Numbered from the stretch's first letter, positions 1 through 9,310 are shown. The stretch: 64,000 bases of DNA from Streptomyces liliifuscus (GCF_016598615.1 NZ_CP066831.1:4154001-4218000); one strand, 5' to 3'. Notes: generated from the sequence alone by a model not told the origin. Translations and numbers: made by a program.

Positions 1-834
1 TTCGGTGTGAACAAGGGAAGAGGGCCCGATCTGCTGGCGCTCGTCGATCAGGCGCTCGCCGGTGGGGCCGACATCAGCCTGGACACGTATCCGTACACGC
101 CCGGCTGTACGACTCTCGTGGCCATGCTGCCCAGTTGGGCCAGCGAGGGAGGTCCCGAGGCGATTCTCGGCCGGTTGAAGGACGACGGGACCGCCGAGCG
201 GATCCGGCATCACATGGAGGTGGTGGGCGCGGACGGGTGCCACGGCGTTCCCATCGAGTGGGACACCATCGAGATCTCGGGTGTGGCCGATGCGGCGCTC
301 GCGGAGTATGTGGGCCGGACCGTGCAGGAGTCGGCCGACGCCCGTGGCGAGGCTCCCTGGGTCACCGCGCGGCGGCTGCTCCTCGACGACGGGCTCGGCT
401 CGACGATCCTCCAGCACGTCGGTCACGAGGAGAACGTGCAGGCGATCATGCGGCACCGCGTCCACACCGGCGGCTCGGACGGCATCCTGCGCGGCGACAA
501 GCCCCACCCGCGGGCGTACGGCACGTTCCCGCAGTACCTCGGCCGGTATGTGAGGGAGTTGGGCGTCCTCGGTCTGGAGGAGTGCGTCGCCCATCTGACG
601 TCACGGCCGGCGGCTCGGCTGCGCCTGCCCGACCGGGGGCTGGTCCGTGAGGGGTACCGGGCGGATCTGGTGCTGTTCGATCCGGCCACGGTGGCGGCGG
701 GGTCGACCTTCGAGAATCCCCGTACGCTGCCGACCGGCATCCCGCATGTCCTGATCGACGGGCGTTTCGTCGTGGAGGACGGGCGCCGGACGGATGTGCT
801 CGCGGGGCGGGCGGTCCGCCGAACTGCTCCGTGA
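1..834 (+). CDS. N-acyl-D-amino-acid deacylase (D-aminoacylase), C-terminal part
   Basis: The reading frame is open from the first base, so the gene starts upstream and only about 277 C-terminal residues are seen. The family is zinc amidohydrolases that remove the acyl group from N-acyl-D-amino acids in the cytoplasm. What is visible is the end of the TIM barrel (GGSDGIL, then PHPRAYGTFPQYLG) and the C-terminal beta-sandwich typical of these hydrolases (GYRADLVLFDP followed by HVLIDGRFVVEDG). The N-terminal metal-binding HxH motif would lie outside the window. The gene converges on the protease gene with only 15 bp between them. The family assignment is firm. The exact substrate is inferred from the family. 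Confidence 0.85.
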   Translation, partial: FGVNKGRGPDLLALVDQALAGGADISLDTYPYTPGCTTLVAMLPSWASEGGPEAILGRLKDDGTAERIRHHMEVVGADGCHGVPIEWDTIEISGVADAALAEYVGRTVQESADARGEAPWVTARRLLLDDGLGSTILQHVGHEENVQAIMRHRVHTGGSDGILRGDKPHPRAYGTFPQYLGRYVRELGVLGLEECVAHLTSRPAARLRLPDRGLVREGYRADLVLFDPATVAAGSTFENPRTLPTGIPHVLIDGRFVVEDGRRTDVLAGRAVRRTAP

Positions 835-849
835 CCGCCCGCCTCGGGA

Positions 850-1770
850 TCACGGCTTGGGCAGGGTGCACCCGCTCGCGCTCAGGTCGAGCTTGTTGTC
901 GATGCCGAAGCACGCCGGGATCTGGTAGGTCTCCTGGGCGTAGTTGATACCCGCGCGGACGGTCACGTTGCCGCTCTCGTCGACCTCACAGGGGTTGTTG
1001 TCGGTGCAGCGGCCGCCGTCCTCGTTGCCGGTGTTGTTGACGGCGACGACGTTGCCGGTGGCGTTGTCGACGACGGGCGAGCCCGAGGTGCCGCCGATGG
1101 TCTGGCAGGCCGAGGTGTAGCGGACCGAGTCCTTCCAGGTCCAGGCGCCTTCCTTGAGGCGGTAGGCGAAGCCGTCGACGTTGCAGGCGTAGGTCCGCTT
1201 CCAGTAGCCCGAGACGACCGTGATGGCGGTCCCGGCGACGGGGTGCGTGTCGTTCAGCGTCAACGGGCTGATGTTGTACGAGCTCTTGATCTGCGCGTAC
1301 GTGGTGGTGAGCTGGTACAGCGAGACGTCCGTGTCGGTCATCGTCGCGTACGCGATCTTGCTGGCCCGCAGGGTGGCGACCCGGGTGCCCGCGGCGTTGA
1401 GCAGGCCGAAGGTGCGGCTGGACGCCCGGTCGACGATGACCTCACCGGCCGCGGGGAAGCCGGTCTCCAGACAGTGGCCGTTGGACATGACCATCGCCGG
1501 GTCGTTGTCCTCCGAGTCCGGGAAGCGGACGACTGAGCCCGAGCAGTTGCTGAGCGAGACGGTGCCGGCGAAGTTGACGGCCTGGACGGTCGGCGCGGTG
1601 ATCCTGGACACGGCCGCCGTCGTGGAGGTGACGGCGTCTCTGACCACCGACGTGGCGGTGTCCGTGTCCACGACGGCCGCCGACTGGGGGTCGGGCGCCG
1701 CGACCGCGGGTGCCGCGCCCGCCCCGGCTATCACCAGGGCGAAGATCGCGGCGCCGAGAGGCTTTCTCAT
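850..1770 (-). CDS. Secreted trypsin-like (S1 family) serine protease
   Basis: The 306-residue protein has a Sec signal peptide (MRKP, hydrophobic core, cleavage near AVAA at residues 21-25). A chymotrypsin-fold catalytic domain follows with a readable triad: His99 in SNGHC, Asp148 in DTDVSLY and Ser229 in GGTSGSP. Six or more cysteines in the mature part suggest disulfides. A propeptide of about 40-50 residues probably lies between the signal and the catalytic core. The ATG at 1770 is preceded by a GAGGGG ribosome binding site. It should be exported and hydrolyse extracellular proteins. The substrate cannot be told from sequence. It is transcribed alone and converges with the D-aminoacylase gene. 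Confidence 0.85.
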   Translation of the reverse strand: MRKPLGAAIFALVIAGAGAAPAVAAPDPQSAAVVDTDTATSVVRDAVTSTTAAVSRITAPTVQAVNFAGTVSLSNCSGSVVRFPDSEDNDPAMVMSNGHCLETGFPAAGEVIVDRASSRTFGLLNAAGTRVATLRASKIAYATMTDTDVSLYQLTTTYAQIKSSYNISPLTLNDTHPVAGTAITVVSGYWKRTYACNVDGFAYRLKEGAWTWKDSVRYTSACQTIGGTSGSPVVDNATGNVVAVNNTGNEDGGRCTDNNPCEVDESGNVTVRAGINYAQETYQIPACFGIDNKLDLSASGCTLPKP

Positions 1771-1968
1771 GTGGGGGTCCCCTCATTGTGACTGGGGCGG
1801 CCGGAGAATCTCCGGCCGCCCACGGGTCTGTCATGCACATTGTGAAGCGAGAGGGGGGTACGGGCAAGGAGTCGCCTCAGGCGCGACGTTGGCCGATTCC
1901 CTCGCATTCCCGGACTGCTCCTGCCCATCCCCCCGGCACAGTGAGCGTGAACGGGGTCGCCCTCCCGG

Positions 1969-2703
1969 TCACTTGGGCCCCTTGGTGCCGCCCTGGCCGC
2001 GCCCCGGATTGCCGTCGGAGTTGCCCGGGCCCCTCGGGCTCGTGGTGGCGGTGGGTGTGGCGGGGGCCGAAGGGGTGGTGGGGGATTTGGCCGAGGGGTC
2101 CTCGGTCTCGTCGCCCGTCGGGTCGAGGCTCGCCGAGTTGCTCGGGTCCCCTGTGCGAGACGGCTCCCCGCCGTCGGACGACCGTGCGACGGGGGCTCCG
2201 CCCGAGGACCTGGCGTCCGTGGGCGACGCGGAATCCCCGGCCGTCGGGCTCGTGCGGTCCTCGTTGCCTCGCCCTCCGCCGTCCGACGGCCCGAAGGCGA
2301 ACCCGGCCATCACGGCGGCCAGGGACACCGCGCCCACCGCCCCGGCGGCGACCACCACACGCCGTGACGGCAAGGCTCTGGGCTTCCGCCGGGAACGACG
2401 GCCGCCGGCCCGGTGGCCGTCGCTCGTTCGGTCACCGCCGACCCGGCGGCGATCCTCCGCTCCGGCGGCCACCGGTGGCAGCTCGCGGGTCACGTCGTAC
2501 GCGTTCTGCCAGCCGTGGGCAGTCGCCGGGTCGGCGTACTCGTCGTACGCCGGGGTCTCCTCGGCCTGCGGGTGGTACACGATCGGCGGGACCACGGGCT
2601 CGTCGCCTTCCCGACGCGCACCATGGGCGGCCGGCGCGCCGGCCGCGTTGTTCGCGGCGTTCGCGCCGGACACCCCGTTCTCGTTCTCAGGTGGCCTCGA
2701 CAT
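1969..2703 (-). CDS. Membrane-anchored protein with disordered Ser/Thr/Pro-rich tail
   Basis: A 244-residue protein of no recognised family. Residues 1-110 are polar and proline-rich, ending in a basic stretch (RRSRRKPRALPSRR). One hydrophobic segment follows (about residues 115-136, VVVAAGAVGAVSLAAVMAGF). The rest is a low-complexity Ser/Thr/Pro/Gly tail that is presumably extracellular. This is a type II membrane topology typical of many Streptomyces hypothetical proteins. It is divergent from the aminotransferase gene, with about 125 bp between the starts. The composition of the tail makes function prediction unsafe. It could be a cell-wall-associated linker protein. Confidence 0.6.
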   Translation of the reverse strand: MSRPPENENGVSGANAANNAAGAPAAHGARREGDEPVVPPIVYHPQAEETPAYDEYADPATAHGWQNAYDVTRELPPVAAGAEDRRRVGGDRTSDGHRAGGRRSRRKPRALPSRRVVVAAGAVGAVSLAAVMAGFAFGPSDGGGRGNEDRTSPTAGDSASPTDARSSGGAPVARSSDGGEPSRTGDPSNSASLDPTGDETEDPSAKSPTTPSAPATPTATTSPRGPGNSDGNPGRGQGGTKGPK

Positions 2704-2828
2704 GGCCGCGCATTGTAGGGACGGGAGAGGCCGACGGGACAGCTACCGACGATAACCACTCAAACCACCCGTCTCACGTGGTGGAAAACACGCCGCGGGA
2801 AGCGTTACCCGGCCGTAAGCTCACGGAC

Positions 2829-4040
2829 ATGCAGGTGATCCAGTCGACCAAGCTCGCCAACGTCTGTTACGAGATCCGGGGCCCGGTGCTCGAGGAGGCG
2901 ATGCGGCTCGAAGCGGCTGGGCATCGCATTCTCAAGCTGAACACGGGGAATCCGGCCGCGTTCGGGTTCGAGTGCCCGCCCGAGATCCTGGAGGACATCC
3001 TCCGCAACGTCTCGTCGGCACACGGGTACGGCGACGCGAAGGGCCTGCTGGCGGCGCGCCGGGCCGTCGTCATGCACAACCAGACCCTCGGCATCGAGAC
3101 CGACGTCGAGCACGTCTTCATCGGCAACGGCGTCTCCGAGCTGATCGTGATGGCGATGCAGGGCCTGCTGGACGACGGCGACGAGGTGCTCGTACCTGCG
3201 CCCGACTACCCCCTGTGGACCGCCGCCGTGTCACTGTCAGGCGGTACGGCCGTGCACTACCGGTGCGACGAGCAGTCCGACTGGATGCCCGATCTGGCCG
3301 ACGTGGAGCGGAAGGTCACCGACCGCACCAAGGCGATCGTGATCATCAACCCGAACAACCCGACGGGCGCGGTCTACGACGAGGCGATGCTGCGGGGGCT
3401 GACCGACATCGCCCGCCGCCACAACCTGCTGGTCTGCTCGGACGAGATCTACGACAAGATCCTGTACGACGAGGCCACGCACACGCCGACCGCGAAGGTC
3501 GCCCCGGATCTGCTGACGCTCACCTTCAACGGCATGTCGAAGGCGTACCGGGTGGCCGGGTACCGGGTCGGGTGGATGTCGATCTCGGGGCCGCGGGCGC
3601 ACGCCGACTCGTACATCGAGGGGCTGACCATCCTCGCGAACATGCGGCTGTGCGCGAACATGCCGGGTCAGCACGGTGTGGTCGCCGCGCTGAGCGGGCG
3701 GCAGACGATCAACGACCTCGTACTCCCCGGCGGGCGGCTGCGGGAGCAGCGGGACGTGGCGCACGCGCTGCTGACGCAGATCCCCGGCGTGACGTGCGTG
3801 AAGCCGAAGGGCGCGCTCTATCTCTTCCCGCGCCTCGACCCGAAGGTCTTCAAGATCAAGGACGACCGGCAGATGGTGCTGGACCTGCTGCGGACCGAGA
3901 AGATCATGGTGGTGCAGGGGACGGGCTTCAACTGGCCGGAGCCCGATCACTTCCGGGTCGTCACGCTGCCGACGGCACGGGACCTGACGGACGCCGTGAC
4001 CCGGATCGGCAACTTCCTGGACGGATACGGCCAGCCCTGA
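2829..4040 (+). CDS. PLP-dependent aminotransferase, alanine transaminase type
   Basis: A 403-residue fold-type I aminotransferase. Key motifs are NTGNPAAFGF near residue 38, the NPNNPTG loop at 174-180, SDEIYDKI at 204-211, and the Schiff-base lysine K238 in FNGMSKAYRVAGYRVGW. This wording matches the AlaA/YfbQ group of pyruvate-glutamate (alanine) aminotransferases, which interconvert pyruvate and alanine with glutamate in the cytoplasm. The frame is open far upstream, but homology starts at MQVIQSTKLANVCYEIRGP, so the ATG at 2829 is chosen. It is followed after about 110 bp by a small conserved hypothetical gene on the same strand. Confidence 0.85.
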   Translation: MQVIQSTKLANVCYEIRGPVLEEAMRLEAAGHRILKLNTGNPAAFGFECPPEILEDILRNVSSAHGYGDAKGLLAARRAVVMHNQTLGIETDVEHVFIGNGVSELIVMAMQGLLDDGDEVLVPAPDYPLWTAAVSLSGGTAVHYRCDEQSDWMPDLADVERKVTDRTKAIVIINPNNPTGAVYDEAMLRGLTDIARRHNLLVCSDEIYDKILYDEATHTPTAKVAPDLLTLTFNGMSKAYRVAGYRVGWMSISGPRAHADSYIEGLTILANMRLCANMPGQHGVVAALSGRQTINDLVLPGGRLREQRDVAHALLTQIPGVTCVKPKGALYLFPRLDPKVFKIKDDRQMVLDLLRTEKIMVVQGTGFNWPEPDHFRVVTLPTARDLTDAVTRIGNFLDGYGQP

Positions 4041-4153
4041 CGCCCAATCAGTCACGCTCCGTGGTCACCCGGCCCGCTTTTCCGAATCTGCTCAACTTTA
4101 GACGAAATCCAAGCTAGGATGGTTTCCTGTCAGAGCACAGGAGGCCATCTCCC

Positions 4154-4582
4154 ATGTACGAACCGATCCGCACCAAGTCGGTCCACACGATGGCCGGCAC
4201 CGCCGACTTTCCCCATCGGTCGCGCGAAGAGGAGCTGGACATCCAGCTCGCCGGCCATCTCGCGGCACTGCTGGCCGTGACCGACGAGCTGCGCGGGATC
4301 GAACCGTCCGCCGAGCTCGACGTCGCCGCCGAGCGGCTGACCGGGCAGGTCGCGCGTCTTCGCGGGGGCCGTGCGCCGGTCCGCGCTTCGGTGACCGGTG
4401 CCGGTACCACCGCCGGGTCCGACAAGATCGTGGCGCTCCACGAGCGGGCGCACGCCCTCGCGGGCCGCGCCCTCGTCGTCGCGGCGTCCCGCGCGGACAC
4501 GGCGGCCGCGATCCTGGCCGCCGAGCGCATGGACGCGCACACGGCGGCCACCGAGGCCCGCCGCGCACTCACCACCCACTGA
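4154..4582 (+). CDS. Conserved actinobacterial hypothetical protein (142 aa)
   Basis: A soluble, alanine-rich, probably all-helical protein without recognisable domain. It begins MYEPIRTKSVHTM and has no signal peptide or membrane segment. Heptad-like Ala/Leu spacing (LAGHLAALLAVTDEL; HERAHALAGRALVVAASRADTAAAIL) suggests a helical bundle. The start is supported by a good GGAGG ribosome binding site about 10 bp upstream. The region before it (4050-4130) is relatively AT-rich for this genome and could hold its promoter. Function is unknown. Confidence 0.65.
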   Translation: MYEPIRTKSVHTMAGTADFPHRSREEELDIQLAGHLAALLAVTDELRGIEPSAELDVAAERLTGQVARLRGGRAPVRASVTGAGTTAGSDKIVALHERAHALAGRALVVAASRADTAAAILAAERMDAHTAATEARRALTTH

Positions 4583-4729
4583 GCCCTCAGGGCTCCCCCG
4601 GTCGGCCCCGGTCCGCGTGCACCCGCAGCGACGCGCGGGCCGGGTGCCATTGCGCTCCGCCATGTGCCGGCACGAAGCTGCGGTCCGTATGAAGTCGCGG
4701 ATCCATGGCGGCTGGTCGCACAGTTCCCC

Positions 4730-4760
4730 GCGCCCCTGAAGGGGCGCCCCGAACGGGGCG
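4730..4760. terminator. Two abutting hairpins after the 4154-4582 gene
   Basis: Two perfect 7-bp stems share a segment: 4730-4736 with 4741-4747, and 4745-4751 with 4754-4760. They lie about 150 bp after the upstream stop codon and about 100 bp before the next gene. There is no U-tract, as is usual for Streptomyces terminators. The first stem carries a GTTCCCCGCGCCCCT-type motif that recurs in the palindrome at 9386-9441. Confidence 0.55.
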
Positions 4761-4860
4761 GCCGGAACGGGCCGGTCCGGTTGCGTACTGGGATGGGGTC
4801 GTCACCCCGCGTTCACCCGGAACCGTGGGGAACGTTGGGTTCCGGGAGCAGGCTCCAGGT

Positions 4861-5937
4861 GTGAGACGAATAGTCGCCATCGTCCTGGCGGTGTTCCTGA
4901 TCGGCGGAGTGGCAGCAGCCGTCGTCGCGGGCCGCGAGAAGCAGGACAAGAGCACGGCAACGAAGACCGTGCTGGGAGTGATCGGTTCGGAGAAGGCTGA
5001 GTTCTTCGCCGATCCGGATGTGGTGAAGGCCCTCGCTGCCAAGGGCTACACCCTGAAGACGGAGACCTCCGGGTCCTGGGCCATGGAGGGACTCGACCTC
5101 AAGGGGTACGACTTCGCCTTCCCGTCCAGCCAGGCCCCCGCCGACGAACTGGCCGCGAAGTACGACGTACGGCAGCCCCTGCCGCGTCCCTTCTACTCGC
5201 CCCTCGTCGTCGTGGCGCACCGGAGCGCCGCCGCGGTGCTGGCGGACAACGGGCTCGCGACCCTGCCGGCCAAGGGCAACGGCACGTTCAAGATGGCCGC
5301 CTACCTCAAGGCCGCCGGTGCCGACAGGACCTGGCAGCAGCTCAAGGGGGCCGAGCGGCACGGTGAGTTGAGCGGCACGCTCTTCATCTCCACCACGGAT
5401 CCGACCAGTTCGAACTCCGGCGCGCTCTACCTCGCCGCCGCCTCGTACGTCGCCGACGGCGGCCGGGTCGCCGACGGCACCGCGGCGGTGAACCGCACGG
5501 CACCGCTGATGCGCAAGCTGATCAGCGTCCAGGGCGCCCAGCAGACCAGTTCGGACGCGGCGTTCAGGGACTTCATCAGCGGCGTCGGCAACCCGCTCGT
5601 CCTTGTGTACGAGTCGCAGGTCGCCTCGCTGCTCGCGCAGGGCCAGGACGTCGGCGACCTGACCGTCCTCTACCCCGACACCACCGCGAACAGCGACCAC
5701 ACCGTCGTCCCCCTCACGGACGAGGGCCGGGCGCTCGGCGAACTCCTCGGCACGGACAAGGAGTTGCGGAAGCTCGCGGTACGGCACGGGTTCCGTCCGC
5801 AGGGCACGAGCGCCGAGTTCACGGCGGCCACCGCCGCCCACACCACGTACCTCAACCAGAAGCTGACCGGTGTCCGGCAGTCGCCCGTGCCCGCCTCCAA
5901 GGTGCTGCACGAGATGGCGCGCCGGGCGCGGGGCTAG
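4861..5937 (+). CDS. Exported substrate-binding-like protein, first gene of TelA/vWA cluster
   Basis: The protein is about 358 residues from a GTG start (MRRIVAIVLAVFLIGGVAAAVVAG), chosen because this gives an N-terminal membrane segment or uncleaved signal. The frame is open upstream but the extra residues look non-coding. The rest resembles a periplasmic-binding-protein fold of the ModA/PstS type: a short strand (VLGVIGSEKAEFF) at the start, the STTDPTSSNSGALYLA loop in the middle, and VLVYESQV near the end. It lies 12 bp before the TelA gene. The vWA lipoprotein downstream has the same kind of binding domain, so the two probably share a ligand class or structural role. The ligand is unknown. 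Confidence 0.6.
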   Translation: MRRIVAIVLAVFLIGGVAAAVVAGREKQDKSTATKTVLGVIGSEKAEFFADPDVVKALAAKGYTLKTETSGSWAMEGLDLKGYDFAFPSSQAPADELAAKYDVRQPLPRPFYSPLVVVAHRSAAAVLADNGLATLPAKGNGTFKMAAYLKAAGADRTWQQLKGAERHGELSGTLFISTTDPTSSNSGALYLAAASYVADGGRVADGTAAVNRTAPLMRKLISVQGAQQTSSDAAFRDFISGVGNPLVLVYESQVASLLAQGQDVGDLTVLYPDTTANSDHTVVPLTDEGRALGELLGTDKELRKLAVRHGFRPQGTSAEFTAATAAHTTYLNQKLTGVRQSPVPASKVLHEMARRARG

Positions 5938-5949
5938 GGGGAACAGCAA

Positions 5950-7125
5950 GTGAGCAACAGCGAAGACACCTTTGTCCTGACACCTCCACAGGCCGTCGCG
6001 CCCGTGCCGAGGGAGAAGGCCGGCGGACTCGTACCGGTCGACGAGTCGGTCCGCACCGACATGGCGCGCAAGGCCGCCGAGTACGTCGACGGGCTCGCCG
6101 CGCTCGACGCCCGCTCCCCCGAGTTCGCGGGGAAGATCGGGGAGATCGTCGGCCTCGGCTCCGGTGAGATGCGCGGCGCCGCCGCCCAGTCGAACCGCAT
6201 GCTGGAGCGCACGATCCGCAGCCTGCCCGCCAACGGCGAGGACGCCCAGTCCCGCGTCTCGTCCTCGCTCGTCGAACTACGGCGTACGGTCGAGGACCTG
6301 GACCCGCGCGACATGCCCGGCGGCAAGGCCCGCAAGCTGCTGTCCCGGCTCCCCGGCGGCAACAAGCTCCGCGACCACGTCGCCAAGTACGCCTCCGCAC
6401 AGGGCACATTGAACAAGATCGTCGGCTCGCTCCGCGGCGGCCAGGACGAACTGCGCCGCGACAACGCCGCGTTGCAGACCGAACGCGTCCGCCTCTGGGA
6501 CTCGATGGGCAAGCTCCAGGAGTACGTCGTCCTGACGGAGGCCCTGGACGCGGCGGTCGAGAGCCACATCACCGGCGTGGAGGCCCAGGATCCCGCGCAG
6601 GCCGACACCCTGCGCGCCGACGTCCTCTTCCCCGTCCGGCAGAAGCACCAGGACCTGCTCACCCAGCTCGCGGTGTGCGCCCAGGGCTATCTGGCGATGG
6701 ACGTGGTCCGGCGCAACAACGACGAGCTGATCAAGGGCGTCGACCGCGCGGCCACCACGACCGTCTCCGCGCTGCGCATCTCCGTGATGCTCGCCTCCGC
6801 CCTCGACAACCAGCGCAAGGTCGTCGAGCAGGTCAACGCCCTGCGCGGCACGACGGAGGACCTCATCCGCGGCAACGCGGAGATGCTCGCCACCCAGTCC
6901 GGCGAGATCCAGCGCATCGCCGCCGACCCGGCCGTCGGCGCGGAGACCCTCCGCGCGGCCTTCCAGCAGATCTACCGGACCCTCGACACCATCGACACGT
7001 ACAAGGCCCAGGCCACGGAGTCCATGGCGGCGACGGTCGAGTCCCTGACGACGGAACTACAGCACGCGAGCGCGTACTTGGACCGCAGCCGCTCGCGGGG
7101 AGCGTTGGAGGGCGGGCTCGCATGA
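5950..7125 (+). CDS. TelA/KlaA-family (toxic anion resistance) protein
   Basis: A 391-residue, helix-rich cytoplasmic protein with the PF05816 pattern: an N-terminal region around VPVDESVRTDMARKAAEYVDGL, then long coiled-coil segments and a conserved middle (LWDSMGKLQEYVVLTEALD; VFPVRQKHQDLLTQLAV). TelA was named for plasmid tellurite resistance, but chromosomal members often sit beside XpaC-like or vWA genes and their real role is unclear. Start is GTG at 5950, 12 bp after the upstream gene. Its stop overlaps the next start (ATGA at 7122-7125), so the genes are translationally coupled. Confidence 0.8.
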   Translation: MSNSEDTFVLTPPQAVAPVPREKAGGLVPVDESVRTDMARKAAEYVDGLAALDARSPEFAGKIGEIVGLGSGEMRGAAAQSNRMLERTIRSLPANGEDAQSRVSSSLVELRRTVEDLDPRDMPGGKARKLLSRLPGGNKLRDHVAKYASAQGTLNKIVGSLRGGQDELRRDNAALQTERVRLWDSMGKLQEYVVLTEALDAAVESHITGVEAQDPAQADTLRADVLFPVRQKHQDLLTQLAVCAQGYLAMDVVRRNNDELIKGVDRAATTTVSALRISVMLASALDNQRKVVEQVNALRGTTEDLIRGNAEMLATQSGEIQRIAADPAVGAETLRAAFQQIYRTLDTIDTYKAQATESMAATVESLTTELQHASAYLDRSRSRGALEGGLA

Positions 7126-8702
7126 GACGAGATGACCTCGAAGCTCGCCGGTGGTCTGTGCCCACCCACCGGGCCGCAGCTGCCATCGCACTGATATTGG
7201 TGACGGCAGGATGCACATCCGTCACCAAGGAAGAGCCCGACCCTTCCAACAAGGCCGAACCCGGCACCCTCCGCATCCTCGCCTCCAGCGAACTCTCGGA
7301 CATGAAGAGCGTGCTGGACCAGATCCAGCAGGACACCGGAATCAAGGTCCGCCCCACCTACATGGGCACCCTCGACGCGGTGAACCTCCTGGGGAAGGGC
7401 AGGGCCAAGGGCACGTACGACGCGATCTGGCTCTCCTCCAACGACTACCTGCGCCTCAACCCCACCGCGGCGAAGCAGATCGTGTCGGAGACCCCGGTCA
7501 TGTCCAGCCCGGTGGCCATCGGCGTGAAGACCGCCACCGTGCAGAAGCTGAACTGGAAGCCGGAGAACGTCACCTGGGCGGACATCGAGGAGGCGGTGGC
7601 GGACGGCAACCTCACCTACGGCATGACCGACCCGTCGCGCTCCAACTCCGGCTTCTCCACCCTCGTCTCGGTGGCCTCGGGCCTCTCCGACGCCCAGTCC
7701 GCGCTGACGGACAAGGACGTCAAGCAGGCGACGCCCAGGCTGGCGGAGTTCTTCAAGGGACAGAAGCTGACGTCCGGTTCGTCGGGCTGGCTGGCGGAGG
7801 CGTACGACCGGCGCGGTGACGTCGACGCGCTGCTCAACTACGAGTCGGTGCTGAAGGCGCGCAAGGATCTCACGGTGATCCGGCCGCGCGACGGCGTGGT
7901 CACCGCCGACTACCCGCTCTCCTCGCTCGCGTCCACGGACCAGAAGGTCCGTGACGACGTCCGCCGCCTCACCGAGGCGCTGCGCGCGCCGGCGACCCAG
8001 CGGCTGATCACCGACCGCACGTTGCGCCGCCCGGTGGTCGCCTCGGTCCCACCCGCGACGGGCCTGGACACCACCCGCCGGCGCGAACTCCCCTTCCCGG
8101 GCAGCCGTTCCGTCGCCGACGGACTCCTGGACGCGTACGAGAACAAACTGCGCAGGCCCTCGCGGACCGTGTACGTCCTCGACACCTCGGGCTCGATGCG
8201 GGAGGACGGTCGGCTCGACCGGCTGAAGAAGGCGCTCACCGATCTGACGAGCGACTTCCGCGACCGGGAGGAGGTGACGCTGATGCCGTTCGGCTCGGCG
8301 GTCAAGAGCGTACGGACGCATGTGGTGCGGCCCGAGAACCCGCGGTCGGGGCTCGACGGGATCCGCCGCGACACCAAGGCGCTCACCGCCGACGGGGACA
8401 CCGCGATCTACACCTCGCTGGAGAAGGCGTACGAGCATCTGGGCGCCGACGACGACACGTTCACGTCGATCGTGCTGATGACGGACGGCGAGAACACGGC
8501 GGGGGCGAGCCCTGCGCAGTTCGACGGCTTCTACGGCGGTCTGTCGCAGACCGAACGGGAGATCCCCGTCTTCCCGATCCTCTTCGGCGACTCCGACCGG
8601 GGCGAGCTGGAGCACATCGCCGAACTGACCGGCGGCCGGCTCTTCGACGCCCAGAAGGGTTCGCTCGACGGCGCCTTCGAGGAGATCCGTGGCTACCAAT
8701 AG
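7122..8702 (+). CDS. Lipoprotein: substrate-binding domain fused to von Willebrand A domain
   Basis: A 526-residue lipoprotein. The signal ends in a lipobox with the lipidated cysteine at residue 31 (LVTAGC). Residues about 45-310 form an extracellular solute-binding domain (GTLRILASSELSD, IKVRPTYMGTLDAVN, MTDPSRSNSGFS). Residues about 345-520 are a vWA domain with the metal-ion-dependent adhesion motif DTSGSM starting at D354 and the MTDGEN strand. Fusion of a binding-protein domain to vWA on the outside of the membrane suggests ligand-dependent protein-protein contact rather than plain transport. No permease or ATPase gene is nearby. It overlaps both neighbours (4 bp and 14 bp). Confidence 0.8.
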   Translation: MRRDDLEARRWSVPTHRAAAAIALILVTAGCTSVTKEEPDPSNKAEPGTLRILASSELSDMKSVLDQIQQDTGIKVRPTYMGTLDAVNLLGKGRAKGTYDAIWLSSNDYLRLNPTAAKQIVSETPVMSSPVAIGVKTATVQKLNWKPENVTWADIEEAVADGNLTYGMTDPSRSNSGFSTLVSVASGLSDAQSALTDKDVKQATPRLAEFFKGQKLTSGSSGWLAEAYDRRGDVDALLNYESVLKARKDLTVIRPRDGVVTADYPLSSLASTDQKVRDDVRRLTEALRAPATQRLITDRTLRRPVVASVPPATGLDTTRRRELPFPGSRSVADGLLDAYENKLRRPSRTVYVLDTSGSMREDGRLDRLKKALTDLTSDFRDREEVTLMPFGSAVKSVRTHVVRPENPRSGLDGIRRDTKALTADGDTAIYTSLEKAYEHLGADDDTFTSIVLMTDGENTAGASPAQFDGFYGGLSQTEREIPVFPILFGDSDRGELEHIAELTGGRLFDAQKGSLDGAFEEIRGYQ

Positions 8703-9297
8703 GAGCAGCGGGCTCCTCGGCTATCTGGAGTCCCGCAAGAACCTCACCGGCAGTGCGTGCGGGATCGTCGGTCTGGTGCTGACGTTCGTGGGGGTGGCGG
8801 GGCCGTACTGGCCGGTCGTGGTCGTGGGCCTGTACGGCGCGGGGGCGCTGGTCGCGCCCCCGGAACGGCCCCCGGTGCCGGACTTCCCGGACCCGTCCGC
8901 CCAACTGGAGGAGCTGCGGGAGGACTTCGGCAAGCTGCGCGCGTATCTGGCCGACATCGAGTTGCCGCCCGCCGCGGCGGGCCGCCTCACCGAGCTGACG
9001 GACCTCCTGGCCGCGCTCCTGGACCCCGGCTGGGTCGCCGAGATCCTGGCGCAGGATCCGGAGGGGGTGCATGCGGTGTCGCGGGCCGTGCGGCAGGACG
9101 TGCCGGAGGCTGTCGACACGTTCGTGCGGACTCGGTGGTGGACTCGGCTGACGCCGGGTACGGAACCGCCGGAACGCCACCTTGAGCGTCAACTCGCCGT
9201 CCTCCACAACGAGGCGCAGACCCTGGCCACCAGCCTCCACGAGGTGGAGGCCCGCCGCCAGGAATCCCACACCCGCTACCTGGAGGACCGCTCGTAG
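8689..9297 (+). CDS. XpaC-like membrane-associated protein of TelA cluster
   Basis: A 202-residue protein beginning at a GTG that overlaps the vWA gene by 14 bp. Two hydrophobic segments at about residues 17-52 form a hairpin in the membrane. The remainder is a helical, acidic cytoplasmic region (LEELREDFGKLRAYLADIE, HLERQLAVLHNEAQTLATSLHEVEARR). Position next to TelA and overall layout match the XpaC/YceG-type partner seen beside TelA in other bacteria. Sequence alone gives only moderate support for that family. It is the last gene of the cluster and is followed by a very large palindrome. Confidence 0.6.
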   Translation: MATNRSSGLLGYLESRKNLTGSACGIVGLVLTFVGVAGPYWPVVVVGLYGAGALVAPPERPPVPDFPDPSAQLEELREDFGKLRAYLADIELPPAAAGRLTELTDLLAALLDPGWVAEILAQDPEGVHAVSRAVRQDVPEAVDTFVRTRWWTRLTPGTEPPERHLERQLAVLHNEAQTLATSLHEVEARRQESHTRYLEDRS

Positions 9298-9310
9298 GGT
9301 CCCTTTTTTC

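Noticed and set aside
6972..8699. 575-codon minus-strand frame opposite the vWA lipoprotein
   Set aside because: Composition is typical of a shadow frame and the plus strand has the lipobox and vWA motifs.
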